Position numbers and translations under genes: made by a program
Shown here: piece by piece, positions 33,895 through 44,285 of the stretch
How the letters are laid out: every line of letters starts with the position of its first letter
Numbering within the stretch: the first letter of the stretch is position 1
Notes under the pieces: generated by a model
The model's input: only the letters and a program-made list of their open reading frames with translations
Databases searched by the model: none
Told to the model about the DNA's origin: nothing
DNA from: Karstenula rhodostoma CBS 690.94
Lineage: Eukaryota > Ascomycota > Dothideomycetes > Pleosporales > Didymosphaeriaceae
Direction of reading: 5' to 3'
DNA: 64,000 nucleotides
NCBI GenBank assembly: GCA_010093485.1
Contig: MU001499.1
Location: 744,001-808,000 of the forward strand

Positions 33895-36434
33895 ATGAGG
33901 TGCGCACACCCCGGCCCGTCGACGCATGCTCGCGCCCGTATCATGTAACGAGGCTGACGCGCACTTGCAGATTCGGCCAGCAGCTCAAGCAGTCGCTGAA
34001 CCGCGATTGGGTCTTCAACTACATCGACTATGAGGGATTGAAGGCGACGCTGCGTGCCCCTCGCGCCTGGGACCACAATACGGAGCAGAGCTTCGTCGAG
34101 CAGCTCGAGGGCGAGCTGGACAAGGTCTACACCTTCCAGAAAGTAAAGGCCGAAGAGATCATCCGCCGCATCGCCGCGTCCGAGAAGGAGGTCACCGATG
34201 TCGTGGCCAAGGTCGACACCAACACGCTTGCGCCGGGCGAGGAGTCGCCGTCCGAGGAGGACTTCGAGCTGCTCGAGGAGGACCTGAGCGACATCATCGC
34301 CGACGTGCACGATCTGGCCAAGTTCACCCAATTGAACTACACGGGCTTCCAGAAGATCATCAAGAAGCACGACGTGCGTGCTTCATATCGTCTTTCCCAC
34401 GGCGAAGGCTAACAACGCACAGAAAGTCACTGGCCTCATGCTCAAGCCCGTTTTCGCAACCCGTCTCAAGCAGAAGCCCTTCTACCAGGACAACTACGAT
34501 GCTTACGTTGTCAAGCTCTCGAAGCTCTACGATACCGTCCGCACGCGCGGCAACCCAGTCAAGGGCGATTCATCCGCCGGAGGCAAGCAGCAGAACTTCG
34601 TCCGCCAGACGACCAAGTACTGGGTCCACCCGGACAATGTCCTGGAGCTCAAGCTCATCATCCTGAAGCACCTGCCAGTCCTGGTGTTCAATGCCAGCAA
34701 GGCCTTTCTCGAGGACGACACTGCCATCTCTTCCATCTACTTCGACAACACGGATACGTGGGAGCTGTACGAGGGCCGTCTCAAGAAGACCGAAGGCGCC
34801 GAAGCCATCCGCATACGTTGGTATGGCGACATGTCCACCGAGACGGCCTTCATTGAGCGCAAGACACATCGCGAGGACTGGACAGGCGAAGAGTCGGTCA
34901 AGGCCCGTTTCAAGCTCAAGGAGAAGAACGTGAACGCCTATCTTCGCGGCGAGCTGACCCCGGAACAAATATTCGAAAAGGAGCGCAGAGAACAAAAGAG
35001 GCCCGAGAAGGATATCGCGTCAGACGAACAGCTGGCGCGGGAGATCCAGTACCGCGTTCTCACCCGCCGCCTCGGGCCCGTGACCCGCTCCTTCTACCAC
35101 CGTACTGCCTTCCAGCTTCCCGGAGATGCTCGCGTGCGTATATCGCTGGATACCGAGCTCGCCATGACGCGTGAAGATAACTTGGATGGTCGCCAACGTG
35201 CTGGAGACAATTGGCGCCGAATGGATATTGGTGTCGATTGGCCGTTCAAGCAGTTGCCCAAAGAGGACGTTGATCTCTTCCCTTACGCTGTGCTCGAGGT
35301 CAAGCTTCAGACCCAGGCCGGCCAAGAACCACCGCAGTGGATCCGTGAACTAACTTCTTCTCATCTCGTTGAAGCCGTGCCCAAGTTCTCCAAGTACATC
35401 CACGGAACCTCCACTCTGCAGCCTAAGCGCATCAATCTCCTCCCATACTGGGCGCCGCAAATGCATGTTGACATTCGCAAACCTGTTAGCCACAAGTTTG
35501 GCATCGAAAGACCTGGAGCAAGCAATGACATCAGTACTAGCGGTAACCTGGACGACGATAGCGACGACGACGACGACGCCGTCTCAAGTCTGCCTCCAGC
35601 ACGTCACAGCAACCAGGATGACGAAGACTTGAAGCGACTTCGTGACGCGCGCGATCTTCAGGAGCAAAACGACATTGACCGCGGCCGTGATTATGGCACA
35701 ATTGGGAACGGCGATGGACCCAATGCGCTTGATGTAGAAGAGCGTATATCTGCGCAGCGGCTCTACGGCAGCGACCACCCGATATATGACTCCGATAGCG
35801 ACGACGAGGACGAGCTAGAAGTAGTCCGGCAGAAAGGCGGTTGGCAGTACCATTCTTTGGTTGCGAAGCAAAAAGCGAAAGATCTCAGCAGCGCAGTGTT
35901 GAACGGACTGGTAGCCATCCTTCCACGACCTCGAGCGACCGACGTTGGCGAAGGTGGCTTCCAGCTCGGTGTACCCAGCTGGAAACAGCCGGGAGAGGTC
36001 AAGCACTTCAAAGCACCCAAGGGAAAGCGTAAGTCTGCTGAGACCACTTATATCGATCAATGATACTAACGTTTGCAGGCATCCACGTCCCCGTCCGCGT
36101 CGAACCCAAAGTCCAACTTGCCACCGAACGAACCTTCCTCTCGTGGCTCGAATTTAGCATCCTCCTCGGCTCCATCGCAGCCACGCTGCTCAACTTCGGC
36201 GACGGTCTTGCGCTTGCAGCCGCGTGGGCGTTCACCATCGTTGCCGTCTGCGCGTTGCTCTATTCGGTTGGTCTGTATCTGTGGCGTGTAAGCATGATTA
36301 AGAAGCGGCGGGCTGTCACGTATCACGACAAAGTCGGTCCGACCCTGCTTTGCTTGGGTCTTTTTGCGGCGGTGGCGGTCAGCTTTGGATTTAGGTTAGG
36401 TGTAGGGGGGTGGAATGGGGGGTTGAAGGGGTGA
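33895..36434 (+). CDS. VTC4: Vacuolar polyphosphate polymerase Vtc4 (SPX-VTC-DUF202)
   Basis: Exons 33895-33899, 33971-34373, 34423-36028 and 36079-36434 give 789 aa. The first coding exon is only 5 nt (ATGAG). Residues 1-145 are an SPX domain ([15 protein letters not shown]) with the inositol-pyrophosphate site residues Tyr22, Lys26, Lys130, Lys133, Lys134 and Lys137. The central domain is the VTC polymerase tunnel, with RIRWYG (paired Arg), [12 protein letters not shown] and YAVLEVKLQ (metal-site Glu). An acidic Asp/Ser-rich linker follows (about 520-640), then DUF202 with three membrane helices ([20 protein letters not shown] and two more). Vtc4 makes polyphosphate from ATP at the vacuole membrane and feeds it into the lumen. 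All catalytic-type residues appear present, which favours Vtc4 over the inactive Vtc2/3 type. Confidence 0.9.
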
Positions 36435-36896
36435 ATGATTTTCATGCGAGGGATAGGTACGGGTGCGAGGGTCTGTTAATGTTTAAGGTTCCGCTTGCGA
36501 TATACTTTGTTTAGGGGCGCTCGGGAGGGTTTGAAAAACCTTGAATACGCTTCTTCCAGAAGTGGGTCGTTACGCGCTTGTACGGCATACTGATGATTGA
36601 ATACTGCAACATTTGTTTTGCCACTCTCGTGGCGGATTGATTCCACAAATGGAGGGTATTTTGCGAAGTGCTTGTGCTCTGTCGACTTCTGTCTAACCTG
36701 CCCTTATATCTCAAGTCCATTGTACCTCTAGTCGATTGACAAGATACTCTCTCATTTGCCATTAATCTATATGCTCTCCATGCACATTGTAAAAGTACCC
36801 CAGCACATGCTCTAACAACCATTTTCCCTAGTGCGTAACTTTCTAACCTCCGTGGAGCAGCGTCCCATCTTTGACACCCGTCCTCGACATCTCCTA
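36435..36896. other. Convergent intergenic, VTC4 and four-helix protein
   Basis: VTC4 3' flank and the minus gene's 3' flank. No gene seen. Confidence 0.4.
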
Positions 36897-37817
36897 CTAT
36901 TTCTTCGGCATCTCGCTCCACGGCCGATGTGGCCTTATATTCGCGGCCTCCATCTTCTTCGCCACCGCCAACGGCCAGCTCACCACCTTGCCCTCCTTCA
37001 CCTTCCCACTCTGCACACTCTCCCGCCTCCCCATCTCCGCTCCTGCTCCCACCAAACCCTTCTCCTCATCCCTGCTCTGCGTCACATCCATAGCCGGCAT
37101 TTGATACTCATGGCTCATACCCAGTCCACTCGCCGTCGGCTCAAAGCTGCATGCCTTGCTGTCCCTCACGCGGTGAATCGTCTGGATGAAGAACGAAATC
37201 GTGGTCGTCAGCGAGAGAAACATGCCGGTTCCTGCGCCAATAGCGTAGCCGCGGCTTAGAGGCAGGAGCATGGCGAAGGAGGCGAGGTCCGCTGATGAGT
37301 GGGAGTTGGATAGGGTGGCGGGGAATTTCAGCGCGAGGGAGAGGGTGGCGGCGAAGGCGGTAGCGAGGCTGAGGGAGGAGAAGAGTTCGAAGGGGAGGAG
37401 GAAGGGGGTTGGGAGGCGGAGGCGCTGTATGGCGAGAGAGAGGATTATGAGGATGGACGCGAAGGCGGAGAAGGAGCCCTGAGAGATTGTCAGTCATGGT
37501 CGAACACATGGGAAGGTGAGGATAGACGTACGGCAGCAATGGCGATCCAGATTCGGAGGTTGTTATCGATTGCTATTTGCATGAAGGAGCGCCATGTGGA
37601 CTCTTCAGCCTGCGACTCGAGGCTGGCGACGCCCAGTATGGTGAAGCCGCGGGTATTGATGTCTTGGATGATGAACCTCACTGTTGTCGTCTTCAGTCAT
37701 GATCTTGCCTTCCCATCCCCCCATAGTGGACTTACCCCATACGCCCACGCCCACAACACCCAACGCGATCATTACCACCAACACCCTCAGCATAGTGAGT
37801 ACAGTGTGAGACCCCAT
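36897..37817 (-). CDS. Four-helix integral membrane protein, unknown
   Basis: Exons 37736-37817, 37532-37680 and 36897-37478 give 270 aa. Introns are 55 and 53 nt with GTAAGT and GTACGT donors. Four hydrophobic segments are clear: VLVVMIALGVVGVGVWG near the start, IWIAIAAGSFSAFASILIILS, LATAFAATLSLALKF and AIGAGTGMFLSLTTTISFFI. The layout of N-terminal helix, loop with charged residues and three later helices is like MARVEL-type four-helix proteins, though I cannot assign the family. The C-terminus is cytosolic, polar and ends EMPKK, close to a KKxx-type ER signal. Confidence 0.72.
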
Positions 37818-38862
37818 ATTACCAAGCTCCGTACTCCAGCCAAACAAACAAAACACAAAGTATTAACAAGAATCTATCCAGACCAGCTGGCAGCAAGCTT
37901 CCAGAGCGCTAATGAAGCGAAAAGATCGTCTTTGGCGGCGAGGGACTCTCGTAACACACACCCTCACACTCAGGCTGAAGGCCTACCCTTATGACATCTC
38001 TCAAGCGCAACCATGCGCCGCGGGCCTCGCCGCTCCGAGAAATTCTATGCATCACATCATCGCTTGAACCGCAATAGATGTGCCAGCTCGTCGCAGTTGC
38101 GCTTGATTTTAGCACCTTGGAGTAAGCCTTGACGCAGCGGGGTTGCATGAGAGCCAATTGTAAAAGGCCTGCAGGTTGTGATTGGATGGAGCATGCGATC
38201 GGCCTCGGGCTTTCCGGTAGGAACACAGCAGTAAGCTGGAAGTAAAGCCTTGGGGGATGCGGGATGTCACAATTGGCGTTCTCTTTGGGTGTGGTTGGGG
38301 TGCTGAGACGGACCTGAGGCATGGAGCCGAGGGTCGCAACCCCTGCAGATCAGGGCATCCACCTGCGTGGTACCACTCGCATGCACCAGTTCGCGCACTG
38401 ATGGCAGCCAAGATACGCCACATTGAAAATGAAGCCGGTCTAACAACGTTCTTGTATGCATTCTTTCAAAGGTTGATGGGATGATTCATCCAGTTAGGTA
38501 TGGGTGAACCCCAGGGCCTCAACCACTTCACGTGATATTGCTTGCAATCGCCCCATCGCAATATGCGCCTAACTGCCGAGAAGGTCAAGATGATGGCTTT
38601 AAGGTTGTTAAAGCTCCTGGGCAACTGTTGGTGTCAGCCTTCGCTTTGCTACCTGAACGGTATATATACTTATAACAGTTGAACTTCAATCAACTCCGGA
38701 AGTCCGATTAGTCCGGCGGACTACTTAGAAGGTCCTCATGTATGCCGGCACATGGCTATAAGAGCTCAAATGCACTCAACTAATGACACACAATTCTATT
38801 AAATACGCAAAAGCCACCATACTATACTAGAACTCATCTGAAGGCCTTCTTTGACAACGACA
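37818..38862. other. Divergent intergenic, four-helix protein and aminotransferase
   Basis: About 1 kb with no supported gene. A TCACGTGA palindrome lies at 38528-38535, 328 bases upstream of the aminotransferase start. Confidence 0.4.
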
Positions 38863-40296
38863 ATGATTTCCAAACGTGCCACCCTCAGTTCTTCCGACCT
38901 CAACATACCATGGCGCTACGTCGACCCAGGCCCACGAGGACGCTACGACCCTGAAACTAATCCCACGGGAGTGATAACACATTTCACCAGTGCGGAGAAC
39001 TTTCTCGTCCAGAGGGAGCTTGCCAAATTCATCAAAGCGAATGTCGATATCCCTGAGCAAGCATTGGGCTACAGCTACAGCACTGCTGGTGGGCAACAGC
39101 TTCCTGCCGCGCTAGCGGCGCATTTGAATGAGCACTGGAAGCCTTGGGAGCCATTGAGTGGGGAAGATATCAGAATTACTGGGGCGGCAACAGCGCTGCA
39201 TGAGATTTTGGGATTCAGTATTGCGGATCCAGGACAAGGTGCGTTGGATATTTGTACAAGAGTTAGCGTCGTACAGCGAAAGCAAGTACTTATATCCCGG
39301 AAGGAATCATGACAAGCAGACCCTACTATGGCCGCTTCGAGCTCGACTTTGGGCTCAAGGCTGGGCTGAGAATCGTGGCTGCGGATACACCATTGGAGAC
39401 GTGTTTGCAGCCTGATGTAGTGGATATATTTGAAATGACGTTGCAGAAGGCGAAGACTGAAGGTATAGACGTCAGGGCTCTGCTCATTGTCAATCCGCAC
39501 AATCCTCTAGGTACGTAAGCAACCTTTGCTTTAAGCAAACGTACCATAGGTTGACGATACGCAGGCCGATGCTATCCCAAAGAGACGCTCACCGCACTCA
39601 TGCGTTTCTGCCAAGGGCACAACATCCACCTCATCAGCGACGAGATCTATGCTTTCGCAGGATTCGACTCCACTGAGCCTGGCACTCACCCTTTCACCTC
39701 CGTGCTATCGCTCGAACCACAGATAGATAAAGGCCTGCTGCACGTAATCTATGGCATGGCCAAAGACTACGCCGTCCCAGGATTGCGCCTCGGAGCGCTG
39801 ATCACGCGTAGCAAACCACTGCTCAAGGCGGTGAAATCTGTCATACGGTTTCATAACCCCTCTGGTCCCTCGGTTGCCATTGCAACTGCCATGTTTTACG
39901 ATCGTACATGGATGCGTTCGTTTATAAGAATGGGCCGGGGGCGCGTGGGGGAGGCGTACACGTACTTCACTGGACGCCTTTCGCGGATGGGTGTGAGGTA
40001 TCTATCCGGAGTCAATGCTGGGCTTTTTGTGTTCGTCGACCTCTCGCCGTGGTTGAGAGAGGATGTAGGACAAGGAAAGGAGGCGAGGGAGCAAGAGTTG
40101 GCACAACGCGCGTTGGGTGAAGGAGTCTTCCTACAACCAGGCGAAGAGCATGCGTTCGAGGCGGGTTGGTTCAGATTGGTCTATACGGTGGAGAGGAGGG
40201 TGATGGACGAGGGACTAAGAAGGTGAGTCTCGAGACAATGTTGTGAGACTGTAAAAGCTAACATCGAGTAGACTTGAAAGAGCGATCAAAGGTTGA
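38863..40296 (+). CDS. ACC-synthase-like PLP aminotransferase
   Basis: Exons 38863-39238, 39304-39510, 39565-40222 and 40272-40296 give 421 aa. The fold-type I class I/II aminotransferase pattern is present: ALGYSYSTAGGQQLPAALA, the NPHNPLG substrate-binding motif (its last Gly is split by intron 2), SDEIYAFAGF with the cofactor Asp and Tyr, and the PLP lysine in YGMAKDYAVPGLRLGALI. RLVYTVE near the end holds the carboxylate-binding Arg. Fungal proteins of this group are named ACC-synthase-like because they resemble plant enzymes that make the ethylene precursor; many act on other amino acids, so ethylene synthesis should not be assumed. I chose the acceptor at 39301-39303 over one at 39276 because it gives the expected GQGIMTSRPYYGRFELD. 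Confidence 0.85.
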
Positions 40297-41126
40297 CCTT
40301 AGGAAGTCTCGCATATCTCGATCCAATAGTAACCGTAAATGTGGCTTCTACAAGTTGACATGGATATGTTCAAGGGGCGTGGAAGCGCTGTGGACCACCT
40401 TTCCTATGCTCACCTCTGGTCGAAGCCGAGGTTTCGCCATCAATCAACTGCCGTGGCCCCCCTTACCTCGGGACTCAAGCCGGTGATGTGTTTTTCCCTT
40501 GTCGTAAGCTCGATCGCTCAACCCAGCCGCTTGTTTCGAAACGCGTTCAATTACGGTATCATCCCGGAAGTGGCCAGCAGAGCGCAAATTACAAGGCGCA
40601 AGACGTCGACCGCGTAATCAAAGCTTGGCTAGTGGTCTGGACACCTTCAAAGCGTGACGACGAGACTATAGTTCGCAATGCTGGTGAAAGCTTATATGAA
40701 AGAAGCCCCACTAGCATTGTGAAAAGCCACGCGGTCGCTAACCACCTTTGCAGTAGGGGCTTGGCAAGACGACGACTCGTCCATCATTTTTGGGATGTTG
40801 ACGAGTACTCCCTAGAAATGACCATAACGAACTATCAGCTGGCATGCAGCGTTAGCACTCAAGAGGACAGAGGTCAATGCTTGAAACGTCCTCGTCATTT
40901 TGGGCAGCGGCTACGCCCCAGTGAGCCTCCACAATGACGATCCTCTGCGCTATCCAAGTTGATGGACTTGTATTGAGACACCATGAGAATGAGTATAAAA
41001 GGAAGCGAAGGGAACGAGCAGTTGTATATCATCCAGTTCGTTCACTACGCTTTCATCCATCTACCTATCATCGCTTCAGCATCTTTTCCTGTCTTTTCGA
41101 ACTTTTGTTTGACATCGATCATCAAG
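40297..41126. other. Intergenic, aminotransferase to dioxygenase
   Basis: A TATA box (TATAAAA) lies at 40994-41000. A plus frame at 40488-40937 (149 codons) has no motif and is probably chance. Confidence 0.4.
40994..41000 (+). promoter_or_regulatory. TATA box of the intradiol dioxygenase gene
   Basis: TATAAAA, 127-133 bases upstream of the start codon, consistent with a strongly regulated secreted-protein gene. Confidence 0.5.
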
Positions 41127-42316
41127 ATGCGTTTCACTCAGACTGTCCTCTCGGGCCTGACTCTCCTATCTGCCGTTTCCGCTCACCCAGGTCATGACCT
41201 CACTCAAGAAATCGCTGAACGTCGCGAGTTCCTCAGCTCTGTAAAGCGTTCCGATCTTAGCCACTGCGCCGCCAAGCTGAAGGCTCGTGGTGTCAACAAG
41301 CGCAACGTTGTCCGTCGTGAGGCTGCTTTGGAGAAGGCGCGCGCAAAGCGTGCCTTGAGGAAGCGCGACCTCGACACCGTCATCGCCACTGATCACAATG
41401 CCACTGCTCAGGGCTACACCTTGAACACGGACGCCACTACGCTCTTCAGTGGCAACGCGTCCTGTGTTCTGACGCCCGAGGTCACCCAAGGACCCTACTA
41501 TGTTGGCGGCGAGTGGATTCGCAGCAACGTCGTTGAGGACCAGGCTGGCGTCCCTACTTTGATCGATTACCAGGTCATCGACGTCGACACATGCGAGCCT
41601 GTAACTGGCGTTTACCTTGAGATGTGGCACTGCAATTCCACCGGTGTCTACTCCGGCGTCGTTGCTTCCGGCAACGGCGACTCCTCCGATGAAAGCAACA
41701 TCAATAACACATTCCTCCGCGGCATCCAAAAGACTGACGCCGATGGTGTCGCTCAGTTCGAGACTACCTTCCCCGGTCACTACACCTCCCGCGCTACTCA
41801 CATACATCTCATGGTTCACACCAATGCTACGCTGTATGTCAATGGTACGCTTGGCAACAATGTTTCAACTTCCCACGTTGGTCAGGCCTTCTTCGATCAG
41901 AATCTCATCTCGGCGGTCGAGCTCACCGAGCCGTACAACACAAACACCCAAGAGATTACTGACAACTCCGACGACTCTATCTTCAACGAGGAAGCTGATG
42001 GCGTTGATCCCTTCCACGAGTACACCCTGCTGGGCGACGATATCTCTGACGGTGTCTTCGCTTGGTTGGCTTTCGGTATTATCTCTACCCAAGTGAACTC
42101 AGTTACCCCTGCTGTAAGTCCTCCTAAGCATCTCGTTCATCTATAACAATGAGGAAAACTTACCAAGTATGTTAGTCTTACTACTACGCCGAGGGTGGTG
42201 TCGCAAACAAGAACTCTGGTGGCATGGGTGGCGGAAGTGGCGGTGCCCCTCCTAGCGGCAGCGGTGCCCCCGGCGTTCCCAGCGGTTCTGCCCCCGCAGC
42301 CTCTGCCACTGCTTAA
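41127..42316 (+). CDS. Secreted intradiol ring-cleavage dioxygenase
   Basis: Exons 41127-42113 and 42176-42316 give 375 aa. A signal peptide (MRFTQTVLSGLTLLSAVSA) precedes HPGHDLTQEI, then a Lys/Arg-rich leader with KR pairs (residues 40-80) that could be a propeptide. The catalytic domain follows: VTQGPYYVGGEW, Tyr175 (GVYSG), Tyr219 (FPGHYT) and His225, His227 (ATHIHLMVH), which supply the two Tyr and two His ligands of the non-haem Fe(III). The C-terminal tail (SGGMGGGSGGAPPSGSGAP) is a Gly/Ser/Pro-rich, flexible segment coded in its own exon. Such enzymes cleave catechol-type rings between the hydroxyls, here probably extracellular aromatics from lignin or plant phenolics; the substrate is unknown. 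I start at 41127, which gives a clean signal peptide, although the frame is open to 40983. Confidence 0.88.
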
Positions 42317-42989
42317 ATAGCCTTCAACTTGGTCGCCCACTCTTGGTCCGCTTGTATACGATCGGTGAGGCTCAGTCTTCGCTGACTTGGTATCGCATCC
42401 TTCCCCTGTTCAAATTTTCTCAGTTACTGTTGTTTCATTACATTTGCGCTCCAGATATCTTTTTCCTGTAAATAGAATCAAATACCCGGGCCTCGTCATC
42501 ATACGCGCTTCAGCTTGAATGAACCACTGAACATGATCGCATCGTGACGCAAACTCTGGGCTTTTTCTGTTCTTCTCCTTGTGTGTTGGGACTCCGTCCA
42601 CCCCACTATCATCTAGCACATGGTCCGTTCTAATTTGGAACTCAGAACCATGAAACGGGGTCGTCAACCACCCAAGCACCATTCCTCTTTATTCTTAGGA
42701 TGCTTGAGTTAGAGCTTCCCACAAGACACGCGAAGTAATGGAATACTATACTATTTGCCGTACCTTTGTCTTAAGATTCCGAGGCGGAGGGAGCGTAGAG
42801 AAAAAGAGACTAAGAAGTAAGTCAATAATCTAGCATCGTTGAGGATAGCGCACAACAGCAACAGGTCCTTTATAAGATATATACTCAGTGCTGCAGGATA
42901 CCACTGTAATTCTCTCGCGTTCAAAATGACCATCCAGACCCATCTATTGGAGCCCATCTTACGTCCTCAGACACTTTGAGCCTCAGAAG
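42317..42989. other. Intergenic, dioxygenase to F-box-like gene
   Basis: AT-rich, with motif-free short frames only. Confidence 0.4.
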
Positions 42990-43700
42990 ATGGAGCCAAA
43001 AAAGCTACAGAGAACGTCACAGCCAGAGGAATATCAGAAGACTCGAATTTTAGATGGGATCAAGGGATTCTTCCTCCGGATGCTCGGACCAAAGAAAAGT
43101 GCGCCAAACGTCTTCCGCTTGGTGGACCTCCCTCGGGAACTCATCGATATGATTTTGGATATGGCCATTTCAAATGAGACACCTCAACATTCTACCAGCA
43201 TTACATTAAGTTCTGCATATTCCGAGTTGGCCTCATACGATGCACTATCATCGAACTTCTTCGTTCGCTTTCCCTTCGTTCTACCTGCCGTCCCTGCAGT
43301 GTTCCACCTCAACCACTCTGTACGCGCAAAGCTCTTACGCAGACACAGTCGCTACATTCTTGAGCTAGCTATACCAGGCTGCAACGAAGGAATCCGTCCT
43401 TGGATCTACCGCCATGGCTGTAACAACGAACTGCGGCTCACGATGCCAACCAGGCTAAGCAGTTTTCATATTGCATTGTTGATGCGATGCATTAGCCCGC
43501 AGTTGGCAGTACAAAAGGCGCTCAAGGTGGTGACTATTGAGAAGCATTTTTGCTGCCGTTGGGTTCAAGTCGTATGGCTCCTCGAGATGTCGATCGTCGA
43601 TGAGGGCGAGGAGAAAGATGCCATCGTAGCAGGGTCTCGAATCGGACCGCCGCGAACGGGTGAGCGGATGAGGTGGAAGATTGTATCATTTTCTGCTTAG
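42990..43700 (+). CDS. F-box-like hypothetical protein
   Basis: An intronless frame of 236 aa. VFRLVDLPRELIDMILDMAI (residues 41-60) resembles an F-box N-terminus, which would dock the protein to Skp1 in an SCF ubiquitin ligase. The rest is Arg-rich and has no repeat domain that I recognise (no WD40 or LRR). Such short F-box-like frames are numerous in Pleosporales and often species-specific. It sits at the edge of the decayed accessory stretch and its substrate is unknown. The F-box call rests on one motif. Confidence 0.6.
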   Translation: MEPKKLQRTSQPEEYQKTRILDGIKGFFLRMLGPKKSAPNVFRLVDLPRELIDMILDMAISNETPQHSTSITLSSAYSELASYDALSSNFFVRFPFVLPAVPAVFHLNHSVRAKLLRRHSRYILELAIPGCNEGIRPWIYRHGCNNELRLTMPTRLSSFHIALLMRCISPQLAVQKALKVVTIEKHFCCRWVQVVWLLEMSIVDEGEEKDAIVAGSRIGPPRTGERMRWKIVSFSA

Positions 43701-44285
43701 CATGACTTATTGTATACGGCACACTTTAGACTTGATGTATGTGGTTTGGAAAAAGAGGAGAATATTAACCGGTATCGTGACAAATGGCCACTTTTGGCGG
43801 GCTCTGGGCTGAGAATTCATCGACAGGAATCTGAGCGGATACCTCATATTCATTTGGTGGACAGCATAAATATCTAAGCTCCTCCATTTCTGGTTATACA
43901 ATATAGTGTCCGAGCCCTTTAAGTAGCTGTCGCAGTTTGGAACGTGTGCTGATACCCCGACGATTATGGAGCATATAGTACATAGGTAGTTCTTCTCAAT
44001 ACATGAGAGGATCACAGCATGGTATATATATTGTAGAGATTCACTATGAGGTAGGGTGACTCAATGAAGTAGGGGGGACAAAAAGGCGCGTTGTGCTTTG
44101 CCAATGCACGAACAAAGGGGGACCAAAAAAGCGGCTAAGGCGCGCCCAACAGCATGGTAATACTCAAGATTTGTCAATTGGTTGAGCTGGAATGGGACCA
44201 ATTAGATCCCGCTGACCAAGCCTCGTAGAGCTTACTAAACAAACAACCTCAGGCACCCGGCGCCTTACCGTGTTCGCTGTGCTGG
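43701..44285. other. Intergenic before the FAD oxidase pseudogene
   Basis: AT-rich to about 44050, then GC-richer with G-runs. The N-terminal FAD-binding exon expected for the next gene is not recognisable here. Confidence 0.45.

Noticed and set aside
39239..39276. 38-nt intron in the aminotransferase gene
   Set aside because: Too short and gives extra residues; the acceptor at 39301-39303 gives a 65-nt intron and the expected GIMTSRPYYGRF sequence.
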